64,000 bases of DNA, taken from contig CAIOOA010000185.1 in the NCBI GenBank assembly GCA_903859815.1, positions 40,384-104,383 of the forward strand, written 5' to 3'. How positions within the stretch are numbered: position 1 is the stretch's first letter; each line of letters starts with the position of its first letter. The notes below the pieces were generated by a model. That model saw only the letters and a program-made list of their open reading frames with translations, was not told the DNA's origin and made no database searches. The translations under genes were made by a program, and so were the position numbers. Origin of the DNA: an uncultured Methylococcaceae bacterium. Lineage in GTDB: Bacteria; Pseudomonadota; Gammaproteobacteria; Methylococcales; Methylococcaceae. Below are positions 1 through 8,068 of this stretch, piece by piece.

Positions 1-2
1 TC

Positions 3-917
3 AAACAACGCAATAGTGTCGCGATGGTGGTCAGAAATATTAAGACAGACATACCTTCGGTAGACACGCTCGGCCTGCCGCACATATTAAAAGATGTCAT
101 CCTTTCCAAACGCGGTTTGGTGCTTTTTGTAGGGGGCACTGGGTCTGGAAAGTCAACTTCATTGGCCGCGTTGATTGACCATCGCAACAGTACCATGGAC
201 GGTCACATCATTACCATTGAAGACCCCATCGAATTTGTCCATCCGCACAAGAAATCCCTAGTCAATCAACGAGAAGTGGGAGTCGATACCGATTCCTTCG
301 AGGATGCGCTAAAAAATACCCTGCGCCAAGCCCCCGACGTGATTTTGATCGGCGAAATTCGTGCCAGGGAAACCATGGAACATGCGATAGCCTTTGCCGA
401 GACTGGGCATTTGTGCCTGTCAACTCTTCATGCGAACAACTCCAACCAAGCCTTGGACAGAATCATCAACTTTTTCCCAGAAGAGCGTCGCAATCAGTTG
501 TTGATGGATTTGTCCTTGAATCTTCGTGCTTTCGTGTCTCAGCGCTTAATACCGTCTAGGGAAGGGAAGCGTGTTGCCGCCATTGAAATTTTGCTCGGCA
601 CACCGCTGGTCACCGATCTAATCAGAAAGGGCGAAGTCCATCTAATCAAGGAAGTCATGGAAAAATCTGAAGAACTGGGCATGCAGACTTTCGACGCCCA
701 TTTATTCTATTTGTACAAGCAGGACAAAATTACGCTGGAAGAAGCCTTGCGCAATTCGGATTCCCCTAATAACTTGAAGTTAAGGATCAGCCTGAGTGAA
801 AATCGGAGTGGGGAAGGGGATGGCGACCCAAAACATCCAAGTCTAAAAGGCAATAAACCCGATGGGCTTTCGTTGACCCCGATAGCACAAGATAATACCG
901 AAGAAAAAAAGCCATAG
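3..917 (+). CDS. pilU: Type IV pilus retraction ATPase PilU (5' truncated by window edge)
   Basis: Cytoplasmic hexameric ATPase that works with PilT to retract type IV pili. The reading frame is open from base 3 and the residues before the first Met (KQRNSVA) match the family, so the true start lies upstream of the window. Counting from the Met at base 24, the Walker A GGTGSGKST is at about residues 37-45, IEDPIEF follows, Walker B ILIGEIR is at 107-113, and the His box TGHLCLSTLHANN is at 127-139. The HANN and INFFPEERR signatures fit PilU better than PilT. The C-terminal tail after the ATPase core is charged and low in complexity. No other pilus gene is visible downstream. Confidence 0.93.
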   Translation, partial: KQRNSVAMVVRNIKTDIPSVDTLGLPHILKDVILSKRGLVLFVGGTGSGKSTSLAALIDHRNSTMDGHIITIEDPIEFVHPHKKSLVNQREVGVDTDSFEDALKNTLRQAPDVILIGEIRARETMEHAIAFAETGHLCLSTLHANNSNQALDRIINFFPEERRNQLLMDLSLNLRAFVSQRLIPSREGKRVAAIEILLGTPLVTDLIRKGEVHLIKEVMEKSEELGMQTFDAHLFYLYKQDKITLEEALRNSDSPNNLKLRISLSENRSGEGDGDPKHPSLKGNKPDGLSLTPIAQDNTEEKKP

Positions 918-1020
918 CTGTCTAGTTCAATTTTATAAGGTAAATCCTTTAAGGATTTGTCGGTAATGACTTCGGACCATTGCATGATTCATTTTCCTGA
1001 AGCTCAAAGTTAAATTTTTT

Positions 1021-1284
1021 TCAAGTATTATCCGGGCCAATTTCTGGGAAGTATTCCAACACCTCGTCGCGAATTGCTTCCAATTCCTCCCATTTTGCAA
1101 TCTTGCGCATTCGCACATTGGCTTCATCAACATCCTGCTTGTCAAAGAATGTAAAGATAGGGCGAAAGGATTCCCGGTAAAGGTAATTGCGGAAGTAATG
1201 CATCTCCGATTCGCCTTTGATCCGCCGGTAAATCTCCCGAACCAATTCCGCGTCAGGGACTTGTGTTAGGTCAATCATGGCCAT
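1021..1284 (-). CDS. Small hypothetical protein downstream of a HicB-like gene
   Basis: An 87-residue acidic and basic soluble protein that I do not recognise. It begins either at MAMIDL (1284) or two codons later at MIDL (1278). It lies 21 bases downstream of a HicB-like mini-gene on the same strand, so the two are probably co-transcribed. The sequence is rich in charged helix-forming residues and contains no signal peptide or membrane segment. By position it could be the partner of the HicB-like protein, but it does not resemble HicA (no GSH motif). Function is unknown. Confidence 0.6.
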   Translation of the reverse strand: MAMIDLTQVPDAELVREIYRRIKGESEMHYFRNYLYRESFRPIFTFFDKQDVDEANVRMRKIAKWEELEAIRDEVLEYFPEIGPDNT

Positions 1285-1305
1285 GGCTTCTCTTGCATGG
1301 TTCAG

Positions 1306-1470
1306 TCAATTGCACGACTTAATTTCAATCGCTTCCCTCAGCGTGATGCGAAGAGATTCAATAAGTTTTTCCCTAGTTTCCTCTTGGCAATTGACACCGG
1401 GGACTACCTCTATCCAGCCGACCCAGAAATCATCATCTTGTTTTATAACGGCGGTATATTCAGAGTGCAT
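1306..1470 (-). CDS. HicB-like mini antitoxin (54 aa)
   Basis: A short gene read from the minus strand, starting ATG at 1470 and stopping at 1306. The protein begins MHSEYTAVIKQDDDFWVGWI and continues with EVVPGVNCQEETREKLIESL. This is the HicB/UPF0150 partial RNase H-like fold: a beta strand, then W-x-G-W-I-E-x-x-P-G-V-N, then an E-T-x-E-x-L helix. It lacks the C-terminal DNA-binding domain of full HicB proteins, and no HicA-type gene is next to it; the downstream 87-aa gene is unrelated by eye. Such stand-alone HicB-like proteins are common and of uncertain role. Confidence 0.75.
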   Translation of the reverse strand: MHSEYTAVIKQDDDFWVGWIEVVPGVNCQEETREKLIESLRITLREAIEIKSCN

Positions 1471-1499
1471 GTTCTTCTCTGGGAATGATATATTACATT

Positions 1500-2681
1500 T
1501 TATTCTTCATAAAATATGGCATCAAGCATGGCGGCACGTCCCATCCAAACCCGAATGGCTATTGGGTTATTAGGTCTAGGCTCATTCCACCAAACCGAAT
1601 CAAGAACTCTACAAACAATATCATTCCAGTATCGATCATAAGTCATGCCCGTCTGTTTGATACCGAAACCTTTACAAAGCTGTGTTTTATTTTTTGCGTC
1701 TAAGCAAACAAAATAGTCTGGGCGCTTTAGTGCCAGAAGCCGACTAGCGAGACCTACGCCATCGCCTCCTTTAGGAAATGCCTCTTTGAACTCATCAACA
1801 TACGAATCAAAATGCACACGATCTAAAGCCCCATCCATTGGGATACAATCGAGTGCCGCAGAGAGATGAGGATTATTGTCATTAACCACACTGTAGAATC
1901 TGCCTGCTCCTCTCATGCTACCGAACCAGCCCCAATGTTCGTTAAAATCATTTGGCAAACCAGCAATAGTCTTGCGAACACCTCTTTCCATTTCTGAGTA
2001 ATGGCCTATTCTTCTAAACTCCTCTCTAACTAGGTCAAGCAAATCACAACGCCCGTTGAATCCATGATAAGGATCAGCTTGAACTGCATTAAAAAACGAT
2101 GTCCACGACATAGACATAATTTTGCTGTGAATGGGGGATTTGCTCTGGGTGTCGTTTGAATATTCCCCAGAAACACGCTTCAAAGCTGCTTGTTGCAATT
2201 TCCACAACTTGCGATACTTTAACGCTGATTCTTCGGTGACAACTTCACCCTTGCTCCAATACTCTTTTATTTGAACTTGTAGCTGTGACTCAATATCGGT
2301 ATCAGTATCATCAGATGAAAGGTGGAGCATTAGCTCACTATTTTTCCTTAATGCACCAGCCGTTAGATTGGCACTACCTATCAAGATATCCCATCTCGCT
2401 GCGGTCCAAAAAAGATACACTTTTGGATGGAAAACGCCTTGCGGCTGGAGTATGAATCGAACTTTATCACAGTCAATGAAATTTTCAAGGACATCCGGGT
2501 GTGTTTGGTAGAAATGGGTGCCAATTATTGCCCAACGGATTTTATTCTGGTGTTTCTTGAGCAGCTTAATAACTTCCGTCCCTGCGCTCGCCCATGCAAC
2601 GGCAATAGCCACATGATTGTGAGCATTAATAAGTTGAATGAGCTTTTCACTGAGAAAAGAACCGCCAGTTAGCAGATGCAT
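1500..2681 (-). CDS. Phospholipase D-like (single HKD) nuclease-type protein
   Basis: A 393-residue protein with one HKD motif near the N-terminus: HPK at residues 85-87 and GSANLT at 102-107. Single-HKD proteins such as Nuc and BfiI dimerise to form a phosphodiesterase site, so this could be a DNA-cleaving enzyme. The remaining 250 residues include a C-terminal domain with a RLLALKRPDYFVCLD stretch that I cannot assign to a named family. There is no signal peptide, so a cytoplasmic location is likely. The gene is AT-rich compared with the pilU and metK regions and sits beside a ParE-type pair, which fits an accessory or defence role. Substrate is inference. Confidence 0.75.
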   Translation of the reverse strand: MHLLTGGSFLSEKLIQLINAHNHVAIAVAWASAGTEVIKLLKKHQNKIRWAIIGTHFYQTHPDVLENFIDCDKVRFILQPQGVFHPKVYLFWTAARWDILIGSANLTAGALRKNSELMLHLSSDDTDTDIESQLQVQIKEYWSKGEVVTEESALKYRKLWKLQQAALKRVSGEYSNDTQSKSPIHSKIMSMSWTSFFNAVQADPYHGFNGRCDLLDLVREEFRRIGHYSEMERGVRKTIAGLPNDFNEHWGWFGSMRGAGRFYSVVNDNNPHLSAALDCIPMDGALDRVHFDSYVDEFKEAFPKGGDGVGLASRLLALKRPDYFVCLDAKNKTQLCKGFGIKQTGMTYDRYWNDIVCRVLDSVWWNEPRPNNPIAIRVWMGRAAMLDAIFYEE

Positions 2682-2794
2682 CTAGAGTTCTCCAAGAAGT
2701 ATAGCTTTGTAATTGAGAAGTACGGAGCAGCAGAAAATATATAAAACACAATATTCGGTGTTGCCATCAAGTACAAGTTCTTATGTGGCAATAA

Positions 2795-3082
2795 TCATCG
2801 CTTTTCTTTGCTATGCCAAACCCTAACAATAACGACATCACCTTGACTGGTAAGGCGATAACGCAAAACATAACCCCCATGACCAAAGCTTGCAATTAAC
2901 TCCCGGTAGTTTGCCTGTTTGCTCAATGGTCTGCCAATTTGCGGAAAATCTTCTAATTTTCTTGCTGCGCTAATGATCGATTGACTACAGCGATAAGCTG
3001 CATTCGGGCTATTATCGAATAAAAATTCAAAGAGCCTATCAATATCCTGCATGGCATCTTTTGACCATGTTACTTTGGGCAT
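2795..3082 (-). CDS. RelE/ParE family toxin
   Basis: A 95-residue basic protein of the RelE/ParE fold: an N-terminal VTWSKDAMQDIDRL helix, then FPQIGRPL, then the strand pair around YVLRYRL and VVIVRVWHSKEKR that is typical of ParE. ParE proteins inhibit gyrase and RelE proteins cut ribosome-bound mRNA; the IVRVWHS ending favours the ParE branch. It overlaps the upstream antitoxin gene by 13 bases, the usual arrangement for translational coupling in type II toxin-antitoxin operons. It appears full length. Confidence 0.88.
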   Translation of the reverse strand: MPKVTWSKDAMQDIDRLFEFLFDNSPNAAYRCSQSIISAARKLEDFPQIGRPLSKQANYRELIASFGHGGYVLRYRLTSQGDVVIVRVWHSKEKR

Positions 3083-3321
3083 GGCCGACGTTCACCTCGC
3101 CCCAAAGCTTCCAACCATGCAATTGCAGCTTGGTTTTCTATGCCGCCGTTTTCTAGACAATCTAAATAACGGGCATCATCCTCTAATGCTTCCTGCTCAG
3201 TCTCCAGAAAATCTTTAATGGCTTGCTTGATAAGCTCACTAACCGACTCGGCTTTAGTGTCAGCAAGTCGGCTTAGGGAATGAAGTGTGGAATCTTCAAG
3301 TTCAAGGGTTAGATTGGTCAT
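3070..3321 (-). CDS. CopG/ribbon-helix-helix type antitoxin
   Basis: An 83-residue acidic protein starting MTNLTLELEDSTLHSLSRLA, which fits a ribbon-helix-helix N-terminus (one strand plus two helices) used for operator binding and dimerisation. The acidic C-terminal half (about residues 42-75) would wrap the ParE toxin encoded immediately downstream with overlap. Expected to repress its own operon; no operator is evident by eye, but the region between 3322 and the metK end is AT-rich and contains a palindrome at 3379-3400. Confidence 0.85.
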   Translation of the reverse strand: MTNLTLELEDSTLHSLSRLADTKAESVSELIKQAIKDFLETEQEALEDDARYLDCLENGGIENQAAIAWLEALGRGERRPCPK

Positions 3322-3378
3322 GGCGATTGCCTCGGCATGGAAAAAAATGACGGATTCTTGTTGTTATTCTATAACAGA

Positions 3379-3400
3379 TAAGGGGCGCAAGCGCCCCTTA
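3379..3400. terminator. Perfect palindrome downstream of metK
   Basis: Ten-base arms (taaggggcgc and gcgcccctta) separated by two bases, 65 bases beyond the metK stop on its coding strand. It is strong enough to be a terminator stem, but no long T run follows on either strand, so termination is inferred from position only. It could also be a small repeat element. Confidence 0.5.
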
Positions 3401-3465
3401 TACATCAATCATTTTCCCTTGGAAGAATGATTATTTGGTGAAGTCTCCGCTTCAACCATTATTGC

Positions 3466-4632
3466 TTACAAACCCGCGCCAGCACGTAACGCTTCGGCCT
3501 TGTCGGTCTTCTCCCAGGAGAATTCCGGCTCTTCGCGGCCAAAGTGACCGTAAGCGGCGGTTTTTTGGTAGATCGGGCGGAGCAAGTCGAGCATATTGAC
3601 GATGCCCTTAGGACGCAGGTCAAAATGTTCCAGCACCAGTTCGGTGATCTTTTCGTCACTGATTTTGCCAGTGCCGTAAGTTTCCACCATGACGCTAGTC
3701 GGTTTTGACACGCCGATGGCGTAGGAGATTTGAATCTGGCAGCGTGAGGCCAAGCCGGCGGCGACGATGTTCTTCGCCACATAACGGCCCGCATACGCAG
3801 CGGAACGATCCACCTTGGACGGGTCTTTGCCGGAGAAAGCACCGCCACCGTGAGGCGCGGAACCGCCGTAAGTGTCCACGATGATCTTGCGCCCGGTCAG
3901 GCCGCAGTCGCCTTGCGGACCGCCGACGACGAAACGCCCGGTCGGGTTGACCAGATATTTGATCTCGCCCTTAATCAGTTCCGGCGGTAGGATGGGCTTG
4001 ATGATAAGCTCAATCACTGCCTCACGGATTTGCGGGAGTTCAATTTCTGGAGCATGTTGGGTGGAGATGACTACCGTGTCAATGGCATCCGGCTTGCCGT
4101 CCACATAGCGGACAGTCACCTGGCTCTTGGCATCAGGGCGCAGCCAAGGCAGTTCACCAGCCTTGCGCAGTTGCGACTGACGCTCAACCAAACGATGCGA
4201 CAGGTAAATGGGCAGCGGCATCAGCACGGGTGTCTCGTCGCAGGCAAAACCGAACATCAAGCCTTGGTCGCCAGCCCCTTGGTCGAGGTCATCGTCATAA
4301 GCCTTGTTAACCCCTTGGGCAATGTCGGGCGACTGCTTGTCATAAGCCACCAATACCGCACAACCTTTGTAATCAATGCCGTATTCGGTGTTGTCGTAGC
4401 CTATCTGTTTAAGGGTGTCCCGCGCCACTTTGATGTAATCGACAGTGGCGTTAGTGGTGATTTCACCCGCCAAAACGACTAATCCAGTGTTGGTCAGCGT
4501 TTCCGCAGCGACTCGCGAATGCTTGTCTTGATCGAGAATTGCATCGAGGATGGCGTCGGAAATCTGATCGGCCACTTTGTCGGGATGGCCTTCAGACACG
4601 GATTCTGAGGTGAAAATGAAATTCTTGCTCAT
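3466..4632 (-). CDS. metK: S-adenosylmethionine synthetase
   Basis: Makes SAM from methionine and ATP in the cytoplasm, as a tetramer. Length 388 residues is normal for the family. The N-terminus reads [20 protein letters not shown], with the ATP-binding loop, and the family signatures [12 protein letters not shown] and [20 protein letters not shown] are both intact. It follows thyA on the same strand after 88 bases and has its own convincing promoter just upstream, so it can be expressed separately from lgt-thyA. No SAM-binding riboswitch is recognisable in the short leader. Confidence 0.98.
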   Translation of the reverse strand: MSKNFIFTSESVSEGHPDKVADQISDAILDAILDQDKHSRVAAETLTNTGLVVLAGEITTNATVDYIKVARDTLKQIGYDNTEYGIDYKGCAVLVAYDKQSPDIAQGVNKAYDDDLDQGAGDQGLMFGFACDETPVLMPLPIYLSHRLVERQSQLRKAGELPWLRPDAKSQVTVRYVDGKPDAIDTVVISTQHAPEIELPQIREAVIELIIKPILPPELIKGEIKYLVNPTGRFVVGGPQGDCGLTGRKIIVDTYGGSAPHGGGAFSGKDPSKVDRSAAYAGRYVAKNIVAAGLASRCQIQISYAIGVSKPTSVMVETYGTGKISDEKITELVLEHFDLRPKGIVNMLDLLRPIYQKTAAYGHFGREEPEFSWEKTDKAEALRAGAGL

Positions 4633-4684
4633 GGATGAATATTCCTAAAACGAGTTGTGTGCCGATAAAAATATAAAGTTTGAC

Positions 4685-4712
4685 ATTATATGGCATTAAT
4701 GAGGTTTTACAA
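4685..4712 (-). promoter_or_regulatory. Sigma-70 promoter for metK
   Basis: On the minus strand a TTGTAA (-35, bases 4707-4712) and a perfect TATAAT (-10, bases 4685-4690) are separated by 16 bases, about 50 bases upstream of the metK ATG. The -35 box almost touches the thyA stop at 4721. Identified by eye only. Confidence 0.6.
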
Positions 4713-4720
4713 AATTTTGA

Positions 4721-5515
4721 TCAAACCGCAATCTCACCCTTAATATGGGGGTGAGCCTGATAGCCAAGCACCTCGAAATCCTCAAAGCGGTACTGGTCGA
4801 TGGCAGATGGTTTGCGCATGATCCGCAATCTGGGCAGCGGATAAGGTTCCCTTTCAATCTGCAAGCGCACTTGGTCAAGGTGGTTCTTGTAAATATGCAC
4901 ATCGCCACCTGTCCAGACAAATTCGCCCGGTTCCAGACCGCATTGTTGCGCAAGCATGGACAATAACAGCGCATAACTGGCGATATTGAAGGGCAAACCA
5001 ATGAACACATCGCAAGAACGCTGGTAGAGTTGCAAATGCAATCTGCCATTGCTCACGATGGTTTGGAATAGGCAATGACAGGGGGCTAAGGCCATGTCGC
5101 CCAACTCGCCGGGATTCCATGCAGTGACTATTTGCCGCCGGGATGCGGGATGCTGGATGATTTCCGCAATCAAGCCGGCGATTTGGTCAATATGCCGACC
5201 ATCCACGCTCACCCAGTCGCGCCATTGCTTGCCATACACGGGACCCAAATCGCCGTTTGCATCGGCCCATTCGTCCCAAATGCTCACACCGTGGTCTTTC
5301 AGATAGGCGATATTAGTGTCGCCGTTCAGGAACCACAGTAATTCATAAATGATGGAACGCAAATGCAGCTTCTTAGTGGTGACTAAGGGAAAGCCTTGTT
5401 GCAGGTCAAAGCGCATTTGATGACCGAAGATTGCCAAAGTGCCAACCCCGGTGCGGTCAGACTGCTCGACTCCTTCAGCTAAGATGCGGCGGATCAGGTC
5501 ATGGTACTGTTTCAT
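4721..5515 (-). CDS. thyA: Thymidylate synthase
   Basis: Converts dUMP to dTMP with methylenetetrahydrofolate as one-carbon donor and reductant. 264 residues, the same length as E. coli ThyA. The catalytic cysteine is in APCHCLFQ (Cys146), followed by [17 protein letters not shown], which holds the phosphate and dUMP-binding residues. The gene starts 12 bases after the lgt stop, a common lgt-thyA pairing in proteobacteria, and runs towards metK. Confidence 0.98.
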   Translation of the reverse strand: MKQYHDLIRRILAEGVEQSDRTGVGTLAIFGHQMRFDLQQGFPLVTTKKLHLRSIIYELLWFLNGDTNIAYLKDHGVSIWDEWADANGDLGPVYGKQWRDWVSVDGRHIDQIAGLIAEIIQHPASRRQIVTAWNPGELGDMALAPCHCLFQTIVSNGRLHLQLYQRSCDVFIGLPFNIASYALLLSMLAQQCGLEPGEFVWTGGDVHIYKNHLDQVRLQIEREPYPLPRLRIMRKPSAIDQYRFEDFEVLGYQAHPHIKGEIAV

Positions 5516-5527
5516 GGAATGAAATAC

Positions 5528-6322
5528 TCAAGCTAACTTCTCGGAGGGTTGGCGGTAGGCAAGATAAATCACCCAGAGGCCGATTAAAATCATCGGCACA
5601 CTCAACACTTGCCCCATAGTCAGCCAACCGAAGGCCAGATAACCAATTTGCTCGTCAGGCAAACGCACGAACTCCACGGCAAAGCGAAACAGCCCATAAA
5701 ATAACATGAACATTCCCGATGCCGCCATGCGCGGACGGGGCTTGCTGATGAACCCATTCAGGATGATATACAGGATTGGCCCTTCCAAGATGGCTTCATA
5801 CAGCATGGAAGGGTGGCGTGGCAAGGGTCCGGCACCGGGGAACACCATCCCCCAAGGCAGGTCGGTGGGTTTGCCCCATAACTCCGCATTGATGAAATTG
5901 CCTATCCGCCCTGCACCCAAACCAATGGGTACCAAAGGGCCAATGAAGTCAGACAAATAGAAAAACCCAGTCCCCAATTTGTGCCCATACCACCACATCG
6001 CGGCAAACACGCCCAACATGCCGCCATGATAAGACATGCCGCCTTCCCAAATGCGGAAAATGATCGAAGGCTGCTCGATAAAGGCCGGTAAATTATAGAA
6101 AAACGTATACCCCAGCCGCCCCCCCAGAATCACGCCCAAGGCGCAATAAAAGATCAAGTCTTCGACTTGCGCCGCCGTCAGGTCAACCTGGCCTCTTTCT
6201 GCCCGCTGGCGTGCCATCCACCAGGCACCGCCGATGCCAACCACATACATCAGCCCGTACCAGTGGACATGCAGCGGCCCTAAGCTGAAGGCAACCGGAT
6301 CAATGTTAGGATAAGCAAGCAT
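5528..6322 (-). CDS. lgt: Prolipoprotein diacylglyceryl transferase
   Basis: Inner-membrane enzyme that moves diacylglycerol from phosphatidylglycerol onto the lipobox cysteine of prolipoproteins. 264 residues with about seven membrane segments. The key family motifs YHGGMLG and GRIGNFINAELWG (essential Arg, Asn and Glu) are visible at about residues 93-150. It is the first gene of the lgt-thyA pair, with a 12-base gap. Several lipoprotein-type genes, such as apbE in this window, would depend on it. Confidence 0.97.
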   Translation of the reverse strand: MLAYPNIDPVAFSLGPLHVHWYGLMYVVGIGGAWWMARQRAERGQVDLTAAQVEDLIFYCALGVILGGRLGYTFFYNLPAFIEQPSIIFRIWEGGMSYHGGMLGVFAAMWWYGHKLGTGFFYLSDFIGPLVPIGLGAGRIGNFINAELWGKPTDLPWGMVFPGAGPLPRHPSMLYEAILEGPILYIILNGFISKPRPRMAASGMFMLFYGLFRFAVEFVRLPDEQIGYLAFGWLTMGQVLSVPMILIGLWVIYLAYRQPSEKLA

Positions 6323-6492
6323 GAGGCTCCCATTACAATGCTGTTAGATTAGGATTGCCATAGTAGCGTAAGCCAAGCCAAAAAGGGGAGACTTCTCGCC
6401 ATGGATGGTCTCTTTCCACATGGAACGTCAAAGCTTGCGTGAATTGACAAGGCTAACGTTGCCACTCCAAATATATCCAAATGAACTTAGGG

Positions 6493-6990
6493 TCATGCGG
6501 TCTTGACGGCTTTACCTGAAAATTCTGCCACCCACAGATCCAAGCCATGGATCGTCTTGCCCCGGTAGGCATAGCCGTGACGTTGGAAGCTGCGCGCCAT
6601 GCCCGTTCGCATCAGCTTGGGGTTTTCGGTAATGATGTAGATGCCCGCCGTAGGCGTGTCGGGATGGGTGAAGTCGCGTAGGAAATCCCGCGTCCCGTCA
6701 GTGACGGCCCACATCAAATAAGGCATCCGATCCTGTGGGCGCAGAAACATGCGATAGGCATAATACACTCGCCCGTCTTGCATCCGCGTCAGTCCAACCG
6801 TACACAGCCCAGACAACTCTCCGGCGGCGTTGCGCACCATGAACACGACCTCATGGCTGCGCCGAGCCCGCTCCGCCGGGTCAGGCACTGCGCCCTGTTG
6901 CTGCCATAGGGCCATAATCTCGGCGCGTTGGGCGTCGGTGGTGCGCAGATAGACGTTTTCGAGTAGATAATCGTTGAACCGCAAATTCAT
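6493..6990 (-). CDS. GNAT-like hypothetical protein
   Basis: A soluble protein of about 165 residues starting MNLRFNDYLLENVYLRTT; an in-frame Met seven codons upstream (7011) is also possible. The strand pattern around VVFMVRNAAGELSGLCTVGL, followed by an F-L-R-P loop and a long helix, resembles an acyl-CoA N-acyltransferase (GNAT) fold, but no clear Q/RxxGxG/A acetyl-CoA loop is visible, so the activity is uncertain. It lies 54 bases downstream of a sulfotransferase gene on the same strand and may be co-transcribed with it. Confidence 0.65.
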   Translation of the reverse strand: MNLRFNDYLLENVYLRTTDAQRAEIMALWQQQGAVPDPAERARRSHEVVFMVRNAAGELSGLCTVGLTRMQDGRVYYAYRMFLRPQDRMPYLMWAVTDGTRDFLRDFTHPDTPTAGIYIITENPKLMRTGMARSFQRHGYAYRGKTIHGLDLWVAEFSGKAVKTA

Positions 6991-7044
6991 AAACCCCTCA
7001 CCCCGGCCCATCTCCCGCAGTGAGATGGAAATAAGCCTCCAGGG

Positions 7045-7893
7045 CTATGGCTTTTGATAGAGCTTCCAAAACTGCGCCACGCTTTCGATGGTTTTCCATG
7101 ACGGGCTTTGGAACACCGCATCATCGAACACCCTAGGCCATTGCGGCGGCTGGGGTTCGACTTTTTGGCGGATGATGTGCAAATCCTTGAAGCCATAGAC
7201 GGAATCGTCCTCGAAGGTCACCTGCTCGACATGGTTGTAATCATGCTGGCAGGGTTCTTCGCCGAGGAAGCGATAAACCTTTGCCATGGTTTCGGCAGGA
7301 CGGGCGGTCAAATCGTCGTAATCGATGAAATGCATCCGGTCTTTCCAGCCCCGCGTCACCGCGTCGCGGATGGCGTTGTAGGCGCGGCCCACCGGCTGGC
7401 TGTCATCGATGAACACTTGCACCCGGCCTAGCGCGGTCTTGAACTTCAGCGCCAGCGCCGCCTCTTGCGGCAATTGGCCCATCGCCGAAGTCGTCCGGTA
7501 CAGCCGCTCGAAGGAAGCCAGCACGTCGCGCACATCGCGCACCGTCACCAGCACCTTGACCTGCTCGCGCCCGCCCGTCAGCGCCGCGCCCATTTCCAAA
7601 AACTCCGCCCAATAGCGGTTCTTGTCGAAGCAGACCGGCCTGTCCGTATGATCAAAATAAGCTTGTAGCATGGAACGCAGCACGTCGCCCTTGACCTGTT
7701 CGGACAGGTGTCGATCCATGGCGCGGAAGGCATCGTTGGAATCCCAACCGTTGCGCACCTGCACCAGCATGTCGACGATGCCGGAAGTGGGCGTGACATA
7801 ATGGCGCGGGTTTTGGGCGAGGATGTTGGCGAGCAGGGTCGAGCCTGAGCGCGGCAGACCGGCGATAAAATAGATGGTTTTGTCGGAAGCCAT
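7045..7893 (-). CDS. Sulfotransferase family protein
   Basis: Transfers sulfate from PAPS to a hydroxyl or amine acceptor. From the preferred start MASDKTIYFIAGLPRSGS (7893) the 5'-phosphosulfate-binding loop GLPRSGSTLL is at residues 12-21, the standard N-terminal site. The protein is about 282 residues. An upstream Met at 7959 would add 22 residues unlike the family. Residues KVLVTVRDVRDVLASFERLY fit the 3'-phosphate-binding segment. The acceptor cannot be read from sequence; the family in bacteria often modifies lipids, glycans or peptides. Confidence 0.88.
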   Translation of the reverse strand: MASDKTIYFIAGLPRSGSTLLANILAQNPRHYVTPTSGIVDMLVQVRNGWDSNDAFRAMDRHLSEQVKGDVLRSMLQAYFDHTDRPVCFDKNRYWAEFLEMGAALTGGREQVKVLVTVRDVRDVLASFERLYRTTSAMGQLPQEAALALKFKTALGRVQVFIDDSQPVGRAYNAIRDAVTRGWKDRMHFIDYDDLTARPAETMAKVYRFLGEEPCQHDYNHVEQVTFEDDSVYGFKDLHIIRQKVEPQPPQWPRVFDDAVFQSPSWKTIESVAQFWKLYQKP

Positions 7894-7950
7894 GATGATT
7901 GAATTGTCTGGGTATGGATGAAGCCAGGAGGCGGAAGAAGCCATCATAGT

Positions 7951-8020
7951 GGAGTGCAAAGCTTGCCTTGCCGGTATTAATAGGTAGTTGGGAAACCTTG
8001 CAAGGCAAGCCCTGCACTCC
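7951..8020. repeat. Large imperfect hairpin with 21-base arms
   Basis: Outer arms ggagtgca/tgcactcc (7951-7958, 8013-8020) and inner arms gcttgccttgc/gcaaggcaagc (7961-7971, 8000-8010) form one long stem with a 28-base loop, upstream of the sulfotransferase start and downstream of the methyltransferase gene stop at 8069. It overlaps the first codons of the longer sulfotransferase reading, another reason to prefer the start at 7893. Could be a REP-like element or transcript-end structure. Confidence 0.6.
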
Positions 8021-8068
8021 GTCCGTGCCTCACTTAATGGATGGCAGGGCCGCTGAAACGTTGGGCGA

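Noticed and set aside
4030..4482. 150-codon open frame on the plus strand inside metK
   Set aside because: Fully antisense to a clearly conserved metK; shadow frame.
4633..4720. Possible SAM riboswitch before metK
   Set aside because: The leader is too short and shows no recognisable fold; a normal promoter explains the region.
6421..6480. Third copy of the dispersed palindromic repeat
   Set aside because: Only about 17 bases resemble the core; too short to call.
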